Below, piece by piece: positions 11,712 to 21,915 of a stretch of 64,000 nucleotides of DNA. The notes below the pieces were generated by a model. That model did no database searches. It had not been told where the DNA came from and saw only the letters and a list, made by a program, of their open reading frames with translations. The DNA comes from Spirometra erinaceieuropaei. Taxonomy: Eukaryota > Platyhelminthes > Cestoda > Diphyllobothriidea > Diphyllobothriidae. The stretch lies in NCBI GenBank assembly GCA_902702965.1, contig CACRXP010000178.1:494992-558991 (forward strand). Reading direction: 5' to 3'. Position numbers and translations under genes: made by a program. Positions within the stretch are counted from its first letter, which is position 1; the number at the start of each line of letters is the position of its first letter.

Positions 11712-12022
11712 GGGAGATGTGGTTATATAGCTCCACCTGAGGTAAACAAACCCCAGCCACCTGTGACACGGGACCGGTGGTAATCGGGGTTTTTACACGT
11801 GGGACCGGGGAACGCACAGGCGAAGAGGTCAAGCACTTGTAAGCAAAAGAAAGGCTATTGGGAATGCGCAGTTGTACTTTGAGTGGTTGATAAATAGTTA
11901 CTCTAACCCTAACCCTGACCTTAGCCCCTAACCATAACCCCTAACCCTAACTCCCAACCCTAACCTCTAACTCCAATAGTATTGTGACGATCAGGTGGGG
12001 CTACATAACCACATCTTACCCA
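11712..12022. mobile_element. MITE-like element with telomere-like core
   Basis: Inverted termini of about 28-30 nt are visible. The left is GAGATGTGGTTATATAGCTC plus CACCTGA (11715-11740). The right is TCAGGTGGGGCTACATAACC plus ACATCT (11991-12016), differing at only a few sites. The element is about 310 bp and has no coding capacity. A degenerate TAACCC-type array sits inside, near the right end. Confidence 0.65.
11899..11976. repeat. Degenerate interstitial telomere-type repeat (TAACCC)n
   Basis: About a dozen CTAACCC-like units with variants (CTGACC, CTTAGCCC, CATAACC, CTAACTCC) occur in a row. Flatworm telomeres are TTAGGG/CCCTAA, so this resembles an interstitial telomeric tract. It lies inside the inverted-repeat element and is not a chromosome end. 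Confidence 0.8.
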
Positions 12023-12809
12023 CACCTATAATTAGAAAGTCACTTTTGCGCGTGTTATTGTGATTGGAAGTCAAAGGTTGATATTAAGGCAATGGTCTGC
12101 TTTCGCTGCCGTCAGTGTAGTCGTCTATCCACGCCTGTTAACCAGTGCTTGGTGCGTGTGACTCAGCTCGCGGCTCGCCGGACCGTGATTGGTCGGAGCT
12201 GCGCAAAGCTCAGGCGTAGGCACACACTTCGTGCCCGAACAAACAACTTAAACAGCCGACAGGGCTGGTGGAAGGAACTGTTGCTACTGCCTACCGAACA
12301 TCGTGTACGCTACCCCTTTCTTCAGTGAAGTTTATTCAACTAAATTTGCTCCTCTGACTTCTGATTTGGGCAACCTCGAGTTGTCGACTATCTTACCTCG
12401 ACTGGTTTCTTGGTTTAACACAAATGTTGCATGCCACTGATAAGTGTCAAAATATTATTGCTCGAAAAATCCGGCCCCGAGCCCATTTTAAGTTGCAGTG
12501 TATGTCAGATGTACGGAGTTGTCTCGGCTAGGCAACCAAGCGCACATCAGTCAATGGTAATGGTCGACGTGATGTAGCTGACAAACTAAATGGCCAACAC
12601 AAAGCGAAAGGGTTTTAAGCTATAACTGCTCCACAAGATCATTGTGAATGAGCAAAGCGACAACTAGACAGTGTGCTCACTTACCTTTGATAGTCATAAC
12701 TAAATCTTCGGCCATGCGCCGCGGTCTTGTCAGATCACGGATGACCGTGTTCGATTATGGCCAAGGATGCACGACAGCGTGAAAGCATACCGGTCGTTCA
12801 AACATTGTG

Positions 12810-12985
12810 GTGTTGTTCGGGAATTTGTGGCAATCCGCTCCCGTGGTCGCCAGCGTGATCGCATGCTCGTGCTGCCCTCAGTCTCCCTGATGCCCCCTGT
12901 CAGTCGATGGCCTGAGCCGCATGGGACTTGGCACTACTGTGGCGAGATCTCGAGACCGATCACTGCTGCGTCCTTCGCTAATTAG
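12810..12985 (+). repeat. Dispersed repeat, possibly LTR-derived
   Basis: ATTTGTGGCAATCCGCTCCC, GACTTGGCACTACTGTGGCG and TCCTTCGCTAATTAG correspond to blocks in the same order at 19175-19345 (TTTGTGGCATTGCGCTCATG, GACTTGGCACTGGCGTGGCG, CCCTTCGCTGATTGG). A diverged piece lies near 12165-12260. Because the copy at 19130-19400 lies just upstream of Gypsy coding sequence, an LTR origin is possible but unproven. Confidence 0.45.
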
Positions 12986-13565
12986 TTTCGGGCGGACAAA
13001 ACCCAAGTGCACGCTCATGCTTCATGACGGGGTTACAACAATTCGACCGTCGCATCCGACGATGTCCATCGTGTGCTCCCCAGCAAAGTGAAGTAGGCAC
13101 GGTGACTTGCACGTGATTTAATTTATAATAAATGTGTACTTGCGCTGCATCTACCACGCTCTCTCCTCCTCTCCCACCTGGACCCGGTGTGAAGACAGAG
13201 TGAAGAAAACCGGGGACGGGTGAGGACGCGGGTGGAGGACACGGTCGAGCCCAAACCTTGGCGCTCCACTCCACACGCCCTGGTCCACACAACAAATAAC
13301 CAGTTTTATGACTAACAGCAAGTGTGGCTGGCACGGCCGAAGCCGCCCCTAGATGCACCGTCACATCTGGGTCGGAATACACGAAGTGAGCGTGCCATTA
13401 GGGCCACATTAAGAAGGGGTCATTGGAGCCAGACTCTTAGATCACAAGTCGGCCGCTCCACACAAACACGCAACACTGGGCCGACTGTGAGATCAAAGTT
13501 ATCCCATCAGTTGACAACTTTCCAAGCCACGGCTTTTGGCGCACCATGGTAGCTTCAAGTGCATC
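12986..13565 (+). repeat. DR1 dispersed repeat
   Basis: It contains both halves of DR1 in order. First come CAATTCGACCGTCGCATCCG and CTCCCACCTGGACCCGGTGT. Then come ATCCCATCAGTTGACAACTT and CGGCTTTTGGCGCACCATGG. This copy shows that the two sets of blocks belong to one element. Confidence 0.6.
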
Positions 13566-13599
13566 AGATTGTTAATAATGAGGAAAATGTACTAAGTCG

Positions 13600-13915
13600 T
13601 CGACCCCACTCTCCCTTCCCATTCCCAGGCCCCAGTAACTGTCAGAGCCGGCCAGCTGTCTGCGCGCGCCACGTGAACGACCTGGCTCCCCGAACCCAAG
13701 CATCAGAATTTCACACAACGGGGTTGGGCGGTAGACATGCGTGAGAGTGCCATAGGTCATGTTAAGGAGCCGTTTCAGCCTGGCTCCCGGCCCACCAGTC
13801 CGCCACTCCAAACAGACACATACGCATAAAACAGGACAGAATGCGTGGACTGAGTTGGGCCGTCAATCAGCAGCCTTCCAGGCCACGGTGCTTGACGCAC
13901 TGTGATGGTCTCAGA
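13600..13915 (+). repeat. DR1 dispersed repeat, partial
   Basis: It repeats the second half of DR1: TGTCTGCGCGCGCCACGTGA, GTTAAGGAGCCGTTTCAGCC, GGGCCGTCAATCAGCAGCCT and GGCCACGGTGCTTGACGCAC. It lies in tandem with the preceding copy. Confidence 0.55.
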
Positions 13916-14214
13916 CTCGGATGACACATACAGCAGAGGAGCTGAGACGCACGCTTCCCACATGCGTGGAAGGGGGTTACAACCTCTATGACCCTCACTT
14001 GCGTGGTGAGGATGCTTGCAGAAACTGCTTTCTGAGCTGCATATACACTCCGTGGCCTCAGTACTGCTTGTGCATCGAGCTGTCTTCTTCATCTTCTGAT
14101 TTGCAATTCATCGGATTGTCGACCCTCGTACCTCAACAAATTCACTCCGAGATCAGTTTTCGTCGCGCCCATCTCTGTTTTCGGTGGTTCACATGGGTCT
14201 CATAGAATAGCATT

Positions 14215-14400
14215 ACCAACAGAGACAAAGGAGACTGGAATGACCGTTTCTGGCTTATCAGCCTCCGTCAAACAGTCATACCCAACGCCGAGATGTGGAG
14301 ACCTGGTGCTCGATCCTGCGACCTGTTGGTTAGAAGCCTAACCCCTCTAACAACTGAACCACGAGCTCGTTGCCCTGTGGGCTGCCATCGGGTATATACA
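14215..14400 (-). repeat. tRNA-derived SINE (family A), copy 2
   Basis: On the minus strand the tRNA-like head (near 14300-14370) and body (GGTTTGTCTT-like end near 14220) match copy 1. Visible + strand landmarks are ACAAAGGAGACTGGAATGAC and AGTCATACCCAACGCCGAGA. Confidence 0.75.
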
Positions 14401-14495
14401 ATGATTGAGTGCCTGACTGGTTGGCAATGGCTAAGAAGCCAGAAATGTCTATTCCAGTCTGCCTTGTCTTTGTCGGTAATGCTATCCTGTCCACA
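14400..14495 (+). repeat. tRNA-derived SINE (family A), partial copy, inverted relative to its neighbour
   Basis: Only the 3' body is present: AGCCAGAAATGTCTATTCCA and TGCCTTGTCTTTGTCGGTAA. It abuts copy 2 head to tail in opposite orientation. Confidence 0.65.
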
Positions 14496-15639
14496 TTACG
14501 CGTCGTTGTGCGACCGCTGGTGCGACTCGAAAGAGAGCACCAAGGCAAAATGGACGATTGATTTTGTAGCGCGATCGGTGAGCGCCCGTCTACCATGGGT
14601 CTCGTAGTCAGACAGGGGCAGTTTCGAACGAGACAGTATTTTGAGTGATTTTGCCTTCAGATGGTGACAATGCGTAGTCAAGCCACGAAGTATGCGACCA
14701 AGAACGGTGGAGTTGGGGGCCTGGCACTTAACCATCTGTTATTGGCGCTGTCTGCGAGGCGAATTCAGGGGATGAACGTCAAGCTCCGCTGGTTGAATAC
14801 TCACGGTAAGACTAGCTTATGAGTGAGTGGACTATGTCTCGCATACATACACAGGGTTTGTCTGTGCGCAGATCTCGTGTACTTGCATTTGTTTTTACTG
14901 ACGGATATCATGACGATAGCAGAGATTTCGATATCCTGACACTAGACACAGACGCCTGATTGATCCGGTGGTCGACTGAATCCAGAGCTTGCTCGTGTGG
15001 CAACAAGATAACCAAATGTAGCAGAAGCTAGCCGCTAGCCAAAGTTATCCACGTCTTACAGCAGTCGGGCAAATATCCCCGATCTAGGTACCCGAAGCGC
15101 GGATTTTTCTCCTCGGGTAACTTTTTTCTTGCTCACTTTGGCTTCCTTTGCGCCTATCTGGGACAACACGTGCTTCATCTCTGCGTTGACGTCTATGCCT
15201 TTGTTTTCTCCAACTTTGGACAGACCGCTAGCACGTAGAAGACAGTGGCCATGCACCAACTATCGTAAACTGAGGAATGAAATGAACCCATAGCAGACCT
15301 CAGCAAGACTTGCCTCGCAACTGAGGACAAGCCCGCGAACCTGAAAACACCATAGCGAATCAGACGCATTCTTCGTTATGACTGACTGTATCAGAGCGTT
15401 CTCGGAAGGTTGCTAACTAGTGGACTAGTTGGATCCTCCCTTCGGTCGAGCTCCAGACTCTAAGGGATCATCCACAATGTAGCTTTTATGGCAGTGTCGA
15501 CTGTGTGAGATCCGAGATGATTCCCCAATGAAGCCTGACACGTGTGAATTAGGATTTCGAGTGGTGCGTGGCGCACGTAGACTAGTCGTTTAACAGTCAC
15601 TGTGCTCACGCCCACCTACGATGGTCTCAAGTTCGCCTC
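14496..15639. other. No recognisable feature
   Basis: Only short open frames without recognisable domains were seen. One minus-strand frame at 15056-15259 is Lys-rich but unsupported. Confidence 0.35.
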
Positions 15640-15800
15640 ACCATCAAACCCAGTTGTTTGGAAATAGAGAGTGCAGTAGGCACATCGCACTCACCATTCA
15701 CTATAAACTACTTCAGGTGTAATTCACGGCTGTGCCCACTTGCTGGGACCGTGGTGGGCCTCGCAGTTTGTGGCAATCGGACTATCGCACGAAAATAAGC
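15640..15800 (-). repeat. DR1-related fragment
   Basis: ATTCACTATAAACTACTTCA followed by ACGGCTGTGCCCACTTGCTG resembles the central blocks of the DR1 copy at 10790-11180. The end, GTTTGTGGCAATCGG, resembles the repeat at 12810. Confidence 0.4.
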
Positions 15801-17599
15801 CTAGGCCACATCCGCCAGCCTACATCCGAGGTTGTTTTGGTTAGTTAGTTTGGTCAGCGGAGCATTGCCTCATCGTTATTGAGAGCCCACTAATGCGAGG
15901 CGCCTGGACTGATTTGGCCCAGCCGGATAAAAACTTCGTCCAGTGCAGCTGTCATGGATCGCACACGAGAAATTAGCGACCCAACAGAAGCTAACCGCCT
16001 TAATCCATTATCCACAAAACAGTCAAGTGATCGCTATGGACAGCCTCGAACCAAAAGGACAACACATTTTAACGCTCAGCTTGGGTCCTCTTTTAGCCGC
16101 CCAAATGGTCCATCGAAGCTTCAAGGATTCAATAAGCCCTTCATTGTCTAGATTCCGACCCTATCAACTTCTCTCCTTTCTCTGTTACTCCTGGAGCTAA
16201 GAAAACTGAATGCCACCCAAGATATCGCTTCATTCTAGTTGCGGCAGGCCCTATATTCACTGAAACCATCGGCCAGCCAAGGCATGCCTCCAAGTCGGGT
16301 TGTACTACAAAGGCCCTCGCTCGGCGCCAAAGATTGTTGATGTTTTACTTCTGCTATTTAAACCCCAAGTGAGGCAAATCGAGAAAACGGAACGACCAGA
16401 GACCTGACGCGGATAATTTCCTGCTCGAATCGGCACCATCCGAACATCCTATCGCTGCAACAACAGGGGATGCGGGTGTTGCCGCCGGCGTGTAGATCAG
16501 ATTTATTTCCTCCGACCAGCTGACAGTCACTGCCCCCAAATGCGCCTCGTTCTTGCAACCGCAGCGCCCATTTGGCGGTCTGTTCGGCATAGCGACAACT
16601 ACCGAACTCCTTGCTATTCGACTGCCTCCGGCGCGGGTGACTCAGACGTCGACATGTCGGCGCCATGACGCCAATCGATTTTTGCTGCCATCATGGCTCA
16701 GCCCTCCCAAGGCAAACCTTAGACGTAAACTTGCACCCCACGCAGCGGCTAAAAACATCAACGCCTGGCACAGTCGAACTTTTGCCCCTGCCACCTTGTA
16801 AGTGGCTCGTACGAGCCCTTGCTGTAGGGAAGGTTGTCCAATTAACTGTCGCATTGACTTTTGATTTTTGAAAACTCTTCTTGTCGAACCATTTCACTTT
16901 GACAAACTCCTTTCCAGTCACAACCTTCGGGTTACACTTAGTTGTCACTGGACACTGAGTTGCGGCGTCTCTCTCTCTCTCTGGGTCTTTGATTCGTCTA
17001 ACGTCCCCAGCGCCATTTCGAACTCAACGCCGTTGTTGTGTTCGGTCTCCTGGTTGACTGCTGACAATCTCCCTGCATAGGAAAACTATCAGTCTGTATG
17101 GTGGAGAATTCGTTCCTCTCAAATGTCCAAATAAACTACCGTCGCGAAATCAAGTTCACTGTGTTCGTTTCGGCAACTTTTCGTCAACTAATCCAGCCTT
17201 TTCCATAGACCATTGAACGATAGAACCCTCCTGCATAACTGTTCACACCATCTGCACTACCCATCCTCCAGTCTTCTCTGGTCACCACAGTCTCTCTCCA
17301 GCTCATTCGCCTAAGGCTAAGGTCAATTTTAAACTATACTTGGTGACTTTACATCAGTCCGGAAACCATTGTATGCCTGTGCTGCACCTTATCCTAAGCC
17401 TACCACAGGCAACCGGCGTCTCTGTGCTGACAGTTGGGTGATAAACTGTACATATACGTGATTCGGCTTCTATTCCCCACCTCCCGGACTTTGTCAGCGC
17501 GTTGTCCCGCAAGACCATCTTCTCCATAACCGTTCTGATCATAACTCTTCCTCAAGTTCCTATAACCCTGGAAGAGGTCCCAGGAAGGCCCTTAACTAC
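15801..17599. other. No recognisable feature
   Basis: Open frames near 15943-16200 and 16354-16801 show no recognisable domain. A short (TC)n run is at about 16971-16984. Confidence 0.35.
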
Positions 17600-18170
17600 C
17601 CCTAGTTGACCCTTTCAAATTCTTCGCATGGTCTTTGGACGCCCCAACGCCAGTAGACCTCCCAAATGTATGCTTGACAGGGCCCCCCCTTTCGTCTACG
17701 CCTACGCTGATAACCCGTTGGCGGCAGCCAGGTTGCAGGACACGAAGAGCACATCACCTTGAAGTTTGACCGCCTGCATAAATTCGACGTCATAATCAAT
17801 CCGCCAAGGTAGTCTTTGGTTCCCGGTCCCTGGACTTTCTTATTCACTTGGGTGACTGAACCAGTATTCATCCTCCTCTCAAAATTCTTACCGATCATGA
17901 GAAGTAGAGTCAGGCGGTCACGAGGCACACCCAGAGAAGTATTCTGAACGGTGGCCTTGAAGCAGCCCACACGTGCGTTCTTTTCTCTGCCTCCGCGTCG
18001 GATGTAGAATGTTTTCGCACGCCAAGAGATAGCCGGAAGACGGCTGTTATAGGGCGGATCAATCTCCAACGCACTCGGTCACATGCTGACTGAAAGTCGT
18101 CAAATCTTCTTTGACACGAGAATAAATGTCGTGCTTGGAACGGAGAAGGGGGTCGCATCAACTGGTGACG
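17600..18170 (-). mobile_element. Gypsy LTR retrotransposon, integrase C-terminal fragment
   Basis: On the minus strand, DPPYNSRLPAISWRAKTFYI followed by RRGGR matches the conserved C-terminal end of Gypsy integrases (PPY-G-P-V-------F). A frame upstream (18161-18060) resembles the segment before it but is shifted. Stops and frameshifts are present. It faces away from the Gypsy RNase H and RT fragments nearby, so this block has been rearranged. Confidence 0.6.
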
Positions 18171-18384
18171 GCGGCGCAGGAACTTGGTGAAACCCTCATC
18201 AGGATTGAGGAAGTTTATGGTCGGTAGCCCTTTGGAGTCGGACGGTGAGGCTGAAGTCTATGTCAGGGGCGGAGCAAACAAGGTCGGGCTTGAAAGACAA
18301 CATGATGCAGAGCAGAACCACCGAATTGTGACTGCACACTTTGAAGTGCCTTTGAGACGGCGAAATCTGACTGACTAATGAAAA

Positions 18385-18650
18385 AATGTTGACTCAGGCT
18401 GCCCCGACGCAGCTCACTCCCTCCTGGTCGACGCCTCCAATGTGACTGTTGGCACGCTGCTCTAACGACACAACATAGCTTTTGTCCAGGCTCCGGCATT
18501 CTCCTCGAGTGGGCTCTCACATGCCAAAACCCCCCCTACAGGATATTCGGACACTAGCGTACTGTCGTATATATTGACCTAAAACACTTTCGTTGTTTAC
18601 TCGAGGGTAGATTTTTAAGCCTCCATACTGAAGACTAACCCCTTAATTGA
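18385..18650 (+). mobile_element. Gypsy retrotransposon RNase H fragment
   Basis: A decayed frame reads CPDAAHSLLVDASNVTVGTL near 18397-18460, the start of a Gypsy RNase H domain, where the first Asp of the active site lies in the VDAS motif. Downstream residues continue in broken frames. Confidence 0.6.
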
Positions 18651-19129
18651 GCTCCAAGATCGCATTCCGAAGGATTCCAACGCGGTGCGATGAGCCAAGC
18701 GGAGTTACGGTGTCCGAAGGTAGTAGGTGGGCCTATTAATCACAATCTTAGTGCCAGTTTCAGCTTAGGAGGGGAAATGCAGGGAGCATTTAGGCATGGA
18801 TTTATTCTGTATACATTTGTCGGATTGTGGCCCATCGAGTGTCCGAGGACGAAGTGACTGTGTACCCGTGTGTACGCCAGGCGTGTGTGAAAAAGGGCGC
18901 TATGACGAATGGACAGACTAGTGGGCGACATTTGCATGCACAGGCCGACTTCTGCTTGCGTAATCCACTCGACATTGAGCTATGATCGCGAGCCTTACAG
19001 TGACGCAGGGGGTCGCGGACAACGCTTTCCAACACGTCGACCGGGTGGCCGCCGGGAAGACTGATTCACTAGTGTGGCGCGTGCGATGCCTCTAGACACC
19101 GAACGAAATGGAACGGTTGGAGGTGGAGC

Positions 19130-19400
19130 AAAAAATGAAACAAGCAGGCCAATGCACGCCTAGACTGATTTGCGTAAGTCGGTTTGTGGCATTGCGCTCA
19201 TGGTCTCCGGCGCGGTCACTTACCCATGTCGCCTTCGATCCGCCCATTTTCTTCTTTCGACTCGTTGTTTTACTCCGCGTGACTTGGCACTGGCGTGGCG
19301 GGCGTTTAACGTCAATCAACGCTGCACCCTTCGCTGATTGGCTGCAAGCGAACAAAGTCCAGGCGCACGGACAAATAACTTGAAATAGCTGGCACTCGGT
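19130..19400 (+). repeat. LTR-like repeat upstream of Gypsy gag-pol
   Basis: Shares ordered blocks with the repeat at 12810-12985 and precedes decayed Gypsy coding sequence. It may be a 5' LTR remnant, but no matching 3' LTR was found after 21130, so the LTR call is weak. Confidence 0.35.
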
Positions 19401-19589
19401 TGGTGAGAACACTTGTTGTCATTTTTTGCTGAGCGGCGTGTGCTCTCTAACCTCAGAATAGCTTGCCAATTAATTCCTTCTTCGCTGATTTTTGATGTTG
19501 GAGACATCGCTTTGTCGGCCTATCGTACCCCGGCAAATAGTGACTCCCCCTACGAAACCCAATCATTTTTCTTCCCAATCTGCCATATA

Positions 19590-21130
19590 GTCAAAGGATC
19601 GTTATGGGCATCTTCCCACCAGAAATGCAGCGTGCATTAGCATCTGCTCCTGGCTCTCTTCTGACCATCCAAATCACTCAGATGGCCGACCGGCTGATGG
19701 AGATTCACGGCTTCGTAAAGCCCTTACTCGCTTCACTTTCGACTCTAGCATCTTCCGTATTTCCTCTCTTGAACTTGAGATCACAGATTGCGATCCCCAC
19801 TCAAGATCAAATTTCCTTTTAGAAGGAGGCAGGCTCCCTCCACCCTGAAGCCCACCAAGGCCCTCTGACCGGCTTGCTAAGCGCACTCCTTCAACTAGTC
19901 CCGGTACAGTTGCCACTTGTTAGTATCATACTACCTTTGTTGTTACTGCTCGCTGCTGCATCTCTTCTTGCTCTTTTATCTGGAGACGGAACATACGGGT
20001 GGAACAGGTCCCCCCGGAGGTCCGTACAACCAATCTTCCTGGTATCTGTGGCCAGGGTTGCACCCACCGCTTATGCGATAGCCAAAATGACAGACCTTTC
20101 CTGATCAACACAGAAGCCGACTGGAATGCCAGCCCTGACCTCTTTCTTCAGGCCACCAACGCCTCTTACGTCGCCACCTTAGATACATCCTCCCTCTATC
20201 TGGACGTCGGTCTCCGACGACTCTTGCCTCGGGTCTTCGTCTTTGCGGACGTCTCCTGTGCCGTCCTTAGTGGAGACCTCCTTGTCGCTTGCGTTCTGGC
20301 CAACCCCCGGCAGTCCCATTCACACGACCAGATCACCGGCCATACCGCCGAGATATCGCCTACACTGAGGTGTCCCGCTACCTTACCATCGCGGACCCCG
20401 GCTCAAACAGCCCCTTTGGAAGCGCCTCGCCAAACACCCTGGCCTCACCCCTCCCAAATTCAGTGCCTCAATTTCGCCTCACCATGTACTGCATCCATAC
20501 CATTGGCCTTCCAATGATTTCTTGTCTACGCTCTCTTGCATATACACGTCCGACTGCCACCAAGTCCGAGGTCGAGCACATGCTTCAGATGGGCGTCATC
20601 AGTTGGTCTGAAGGCCATTGGGCCCCGTCTCTTCGTATGGTTCCCAAGGCTGCCACTAATGACTGGGGTCCCTGCGGTGGCAATGGAGCCTTAAACAACG
20701 TCACTATACCGGACCGCTACAATGTCCCACATCTCCAAAATTTCGTGGCGCCTTGGTTGGCAAGTCCGTCTTTTCCAAAATCAGCCCTGTCCGGACATTT
20801 CACAGGACCCATATCCCTCCGGAGAACGTTTGGAAGACGGTTGTCACCATTCCCTTCGACACCATTGAGTTTCCGCTCATGCCATTTGGGTTGTACAACG
20901 CCCCCACACTTTCCAGATGTTCGTAGACAGATTGCTCCGTGGTCTATTCGTTGTCTACGCTTTTATTGACGACCTCTTGTTAGCCAACTCCACTGTCGAA
21001 GAACATATGGATAATTTCGCAACAGTGTTTGATCGACTTCAACAATTTGGCTTTGTTTTTCACCCATCCAAGTGTATCTCCAGTATTCTTTCCGCCGAGT
21101 TTCTCGGACACCCGGTCAATGCACGATAAT
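19590..21130 (+). mobile_element. Gypsy LTR retrotransposon gag end, protease and reverse transcriptase, degenerate
   Basis: A gag-like end (PPEMQRALASAPG, near 19610) is followed by a protease block (FLINTEADWNASPDLFLQ near 20099; the usual DTGA is altered to NTEA). RT blocks follow: a VEHMLQMGVI-like region near 20570, PFDTIEFPLMPFGLYNAP near 20850-20905, and FIDDLLLAN with catalytic-type Asp-Asp near 20962-20990. CISSILSAEFLGHPVN is near 21075-21120. The frame changes several times and the protease motif is lost, so the element is dead. Sequence after 21130 is unrelated. Confidence 0.8.
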
Positions 21131-21359
21131 CAGTACTACAACCGCACTTAAGTAATGATTCGTAATGGAAATGGCATTCCAGAACTTCGGTTAACATTTC
21201 ATGAAATTGGTCACTGACTCTAGGCTCTTTCGGGCGCTCCGACAACTTGTCCGAGGATCAACGCCATTCCAAGGGAACACAGTGTTATCTCGTGCGAATT
21301 GTCTATAAGGCAGTTGACCTGTGCTGCAATTACCTAGCACTTACAACCGCCTTGCAGTC

Positions 21360-21915
21360 TCAGGGCAAGGCCAAGAAACCAAAGATGGGCATGGGTGCGG
21401 TGAGCGACAAAGTTAAATAGTCCGTTTACACGTGCTCCACATGACCTGGTCCCTACATCCACGTACATCAGGCCTCGTTGGGAGGGGGGAGGTGAGTTGG
21501 ATCTCACGTGACTGAGAGTCCCATACGGGAGCTACTGCAGCTTGGCCCTCAACTTTAAGTAGGACCCAGATATCTCGTTACTTGACAACCTCCGAAGCCA
21601 CGACATCCAGCGAGTCGCGGTAGGTTCAGAACGTGTTTAGATGGCAAAGGAAGCGAAGAGTCCCAGGAAGCAGTATCGAAGCAGCGATCGTGCCTCCTTC
21701 TTCACGTGTTTAGTCGCTTATGATAAGGAACCGCAGCCTTGGTTCCGAGCTCAATCAAACTTATCCCCTCCTCGCCGTTTTCGAATTCAGTCGACTGGAG
21801 ATAAAGATCGATGTTGACGTGGCGTGTAGTTATTGCATTTTACGCATGGGTTCTGATGCCTATTCCAAAAGATGATCGAGTTGTCCTGTCAGTTGACAAC
21901 TTTCCATGTCGTCAT
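21360..21915 (+). repeat. DR1 dispersed repeat, broken
   Basis: GGGTGCGGTGAGCGACAAAG, TACTTGACAACCTCCGAAGC and, after a gap, GTCAGTTGACAACTTTCCAT correspond to DR1 second-half blocks at 6720-6930 and 13500-13530. Confidence 0.5.

Noticed and set aside
11899..11976. Chromosome end (true telomere)
   Set aside because: The tract is short, degenerate, enclosed by inverted termini and followed by ordinary sequence.
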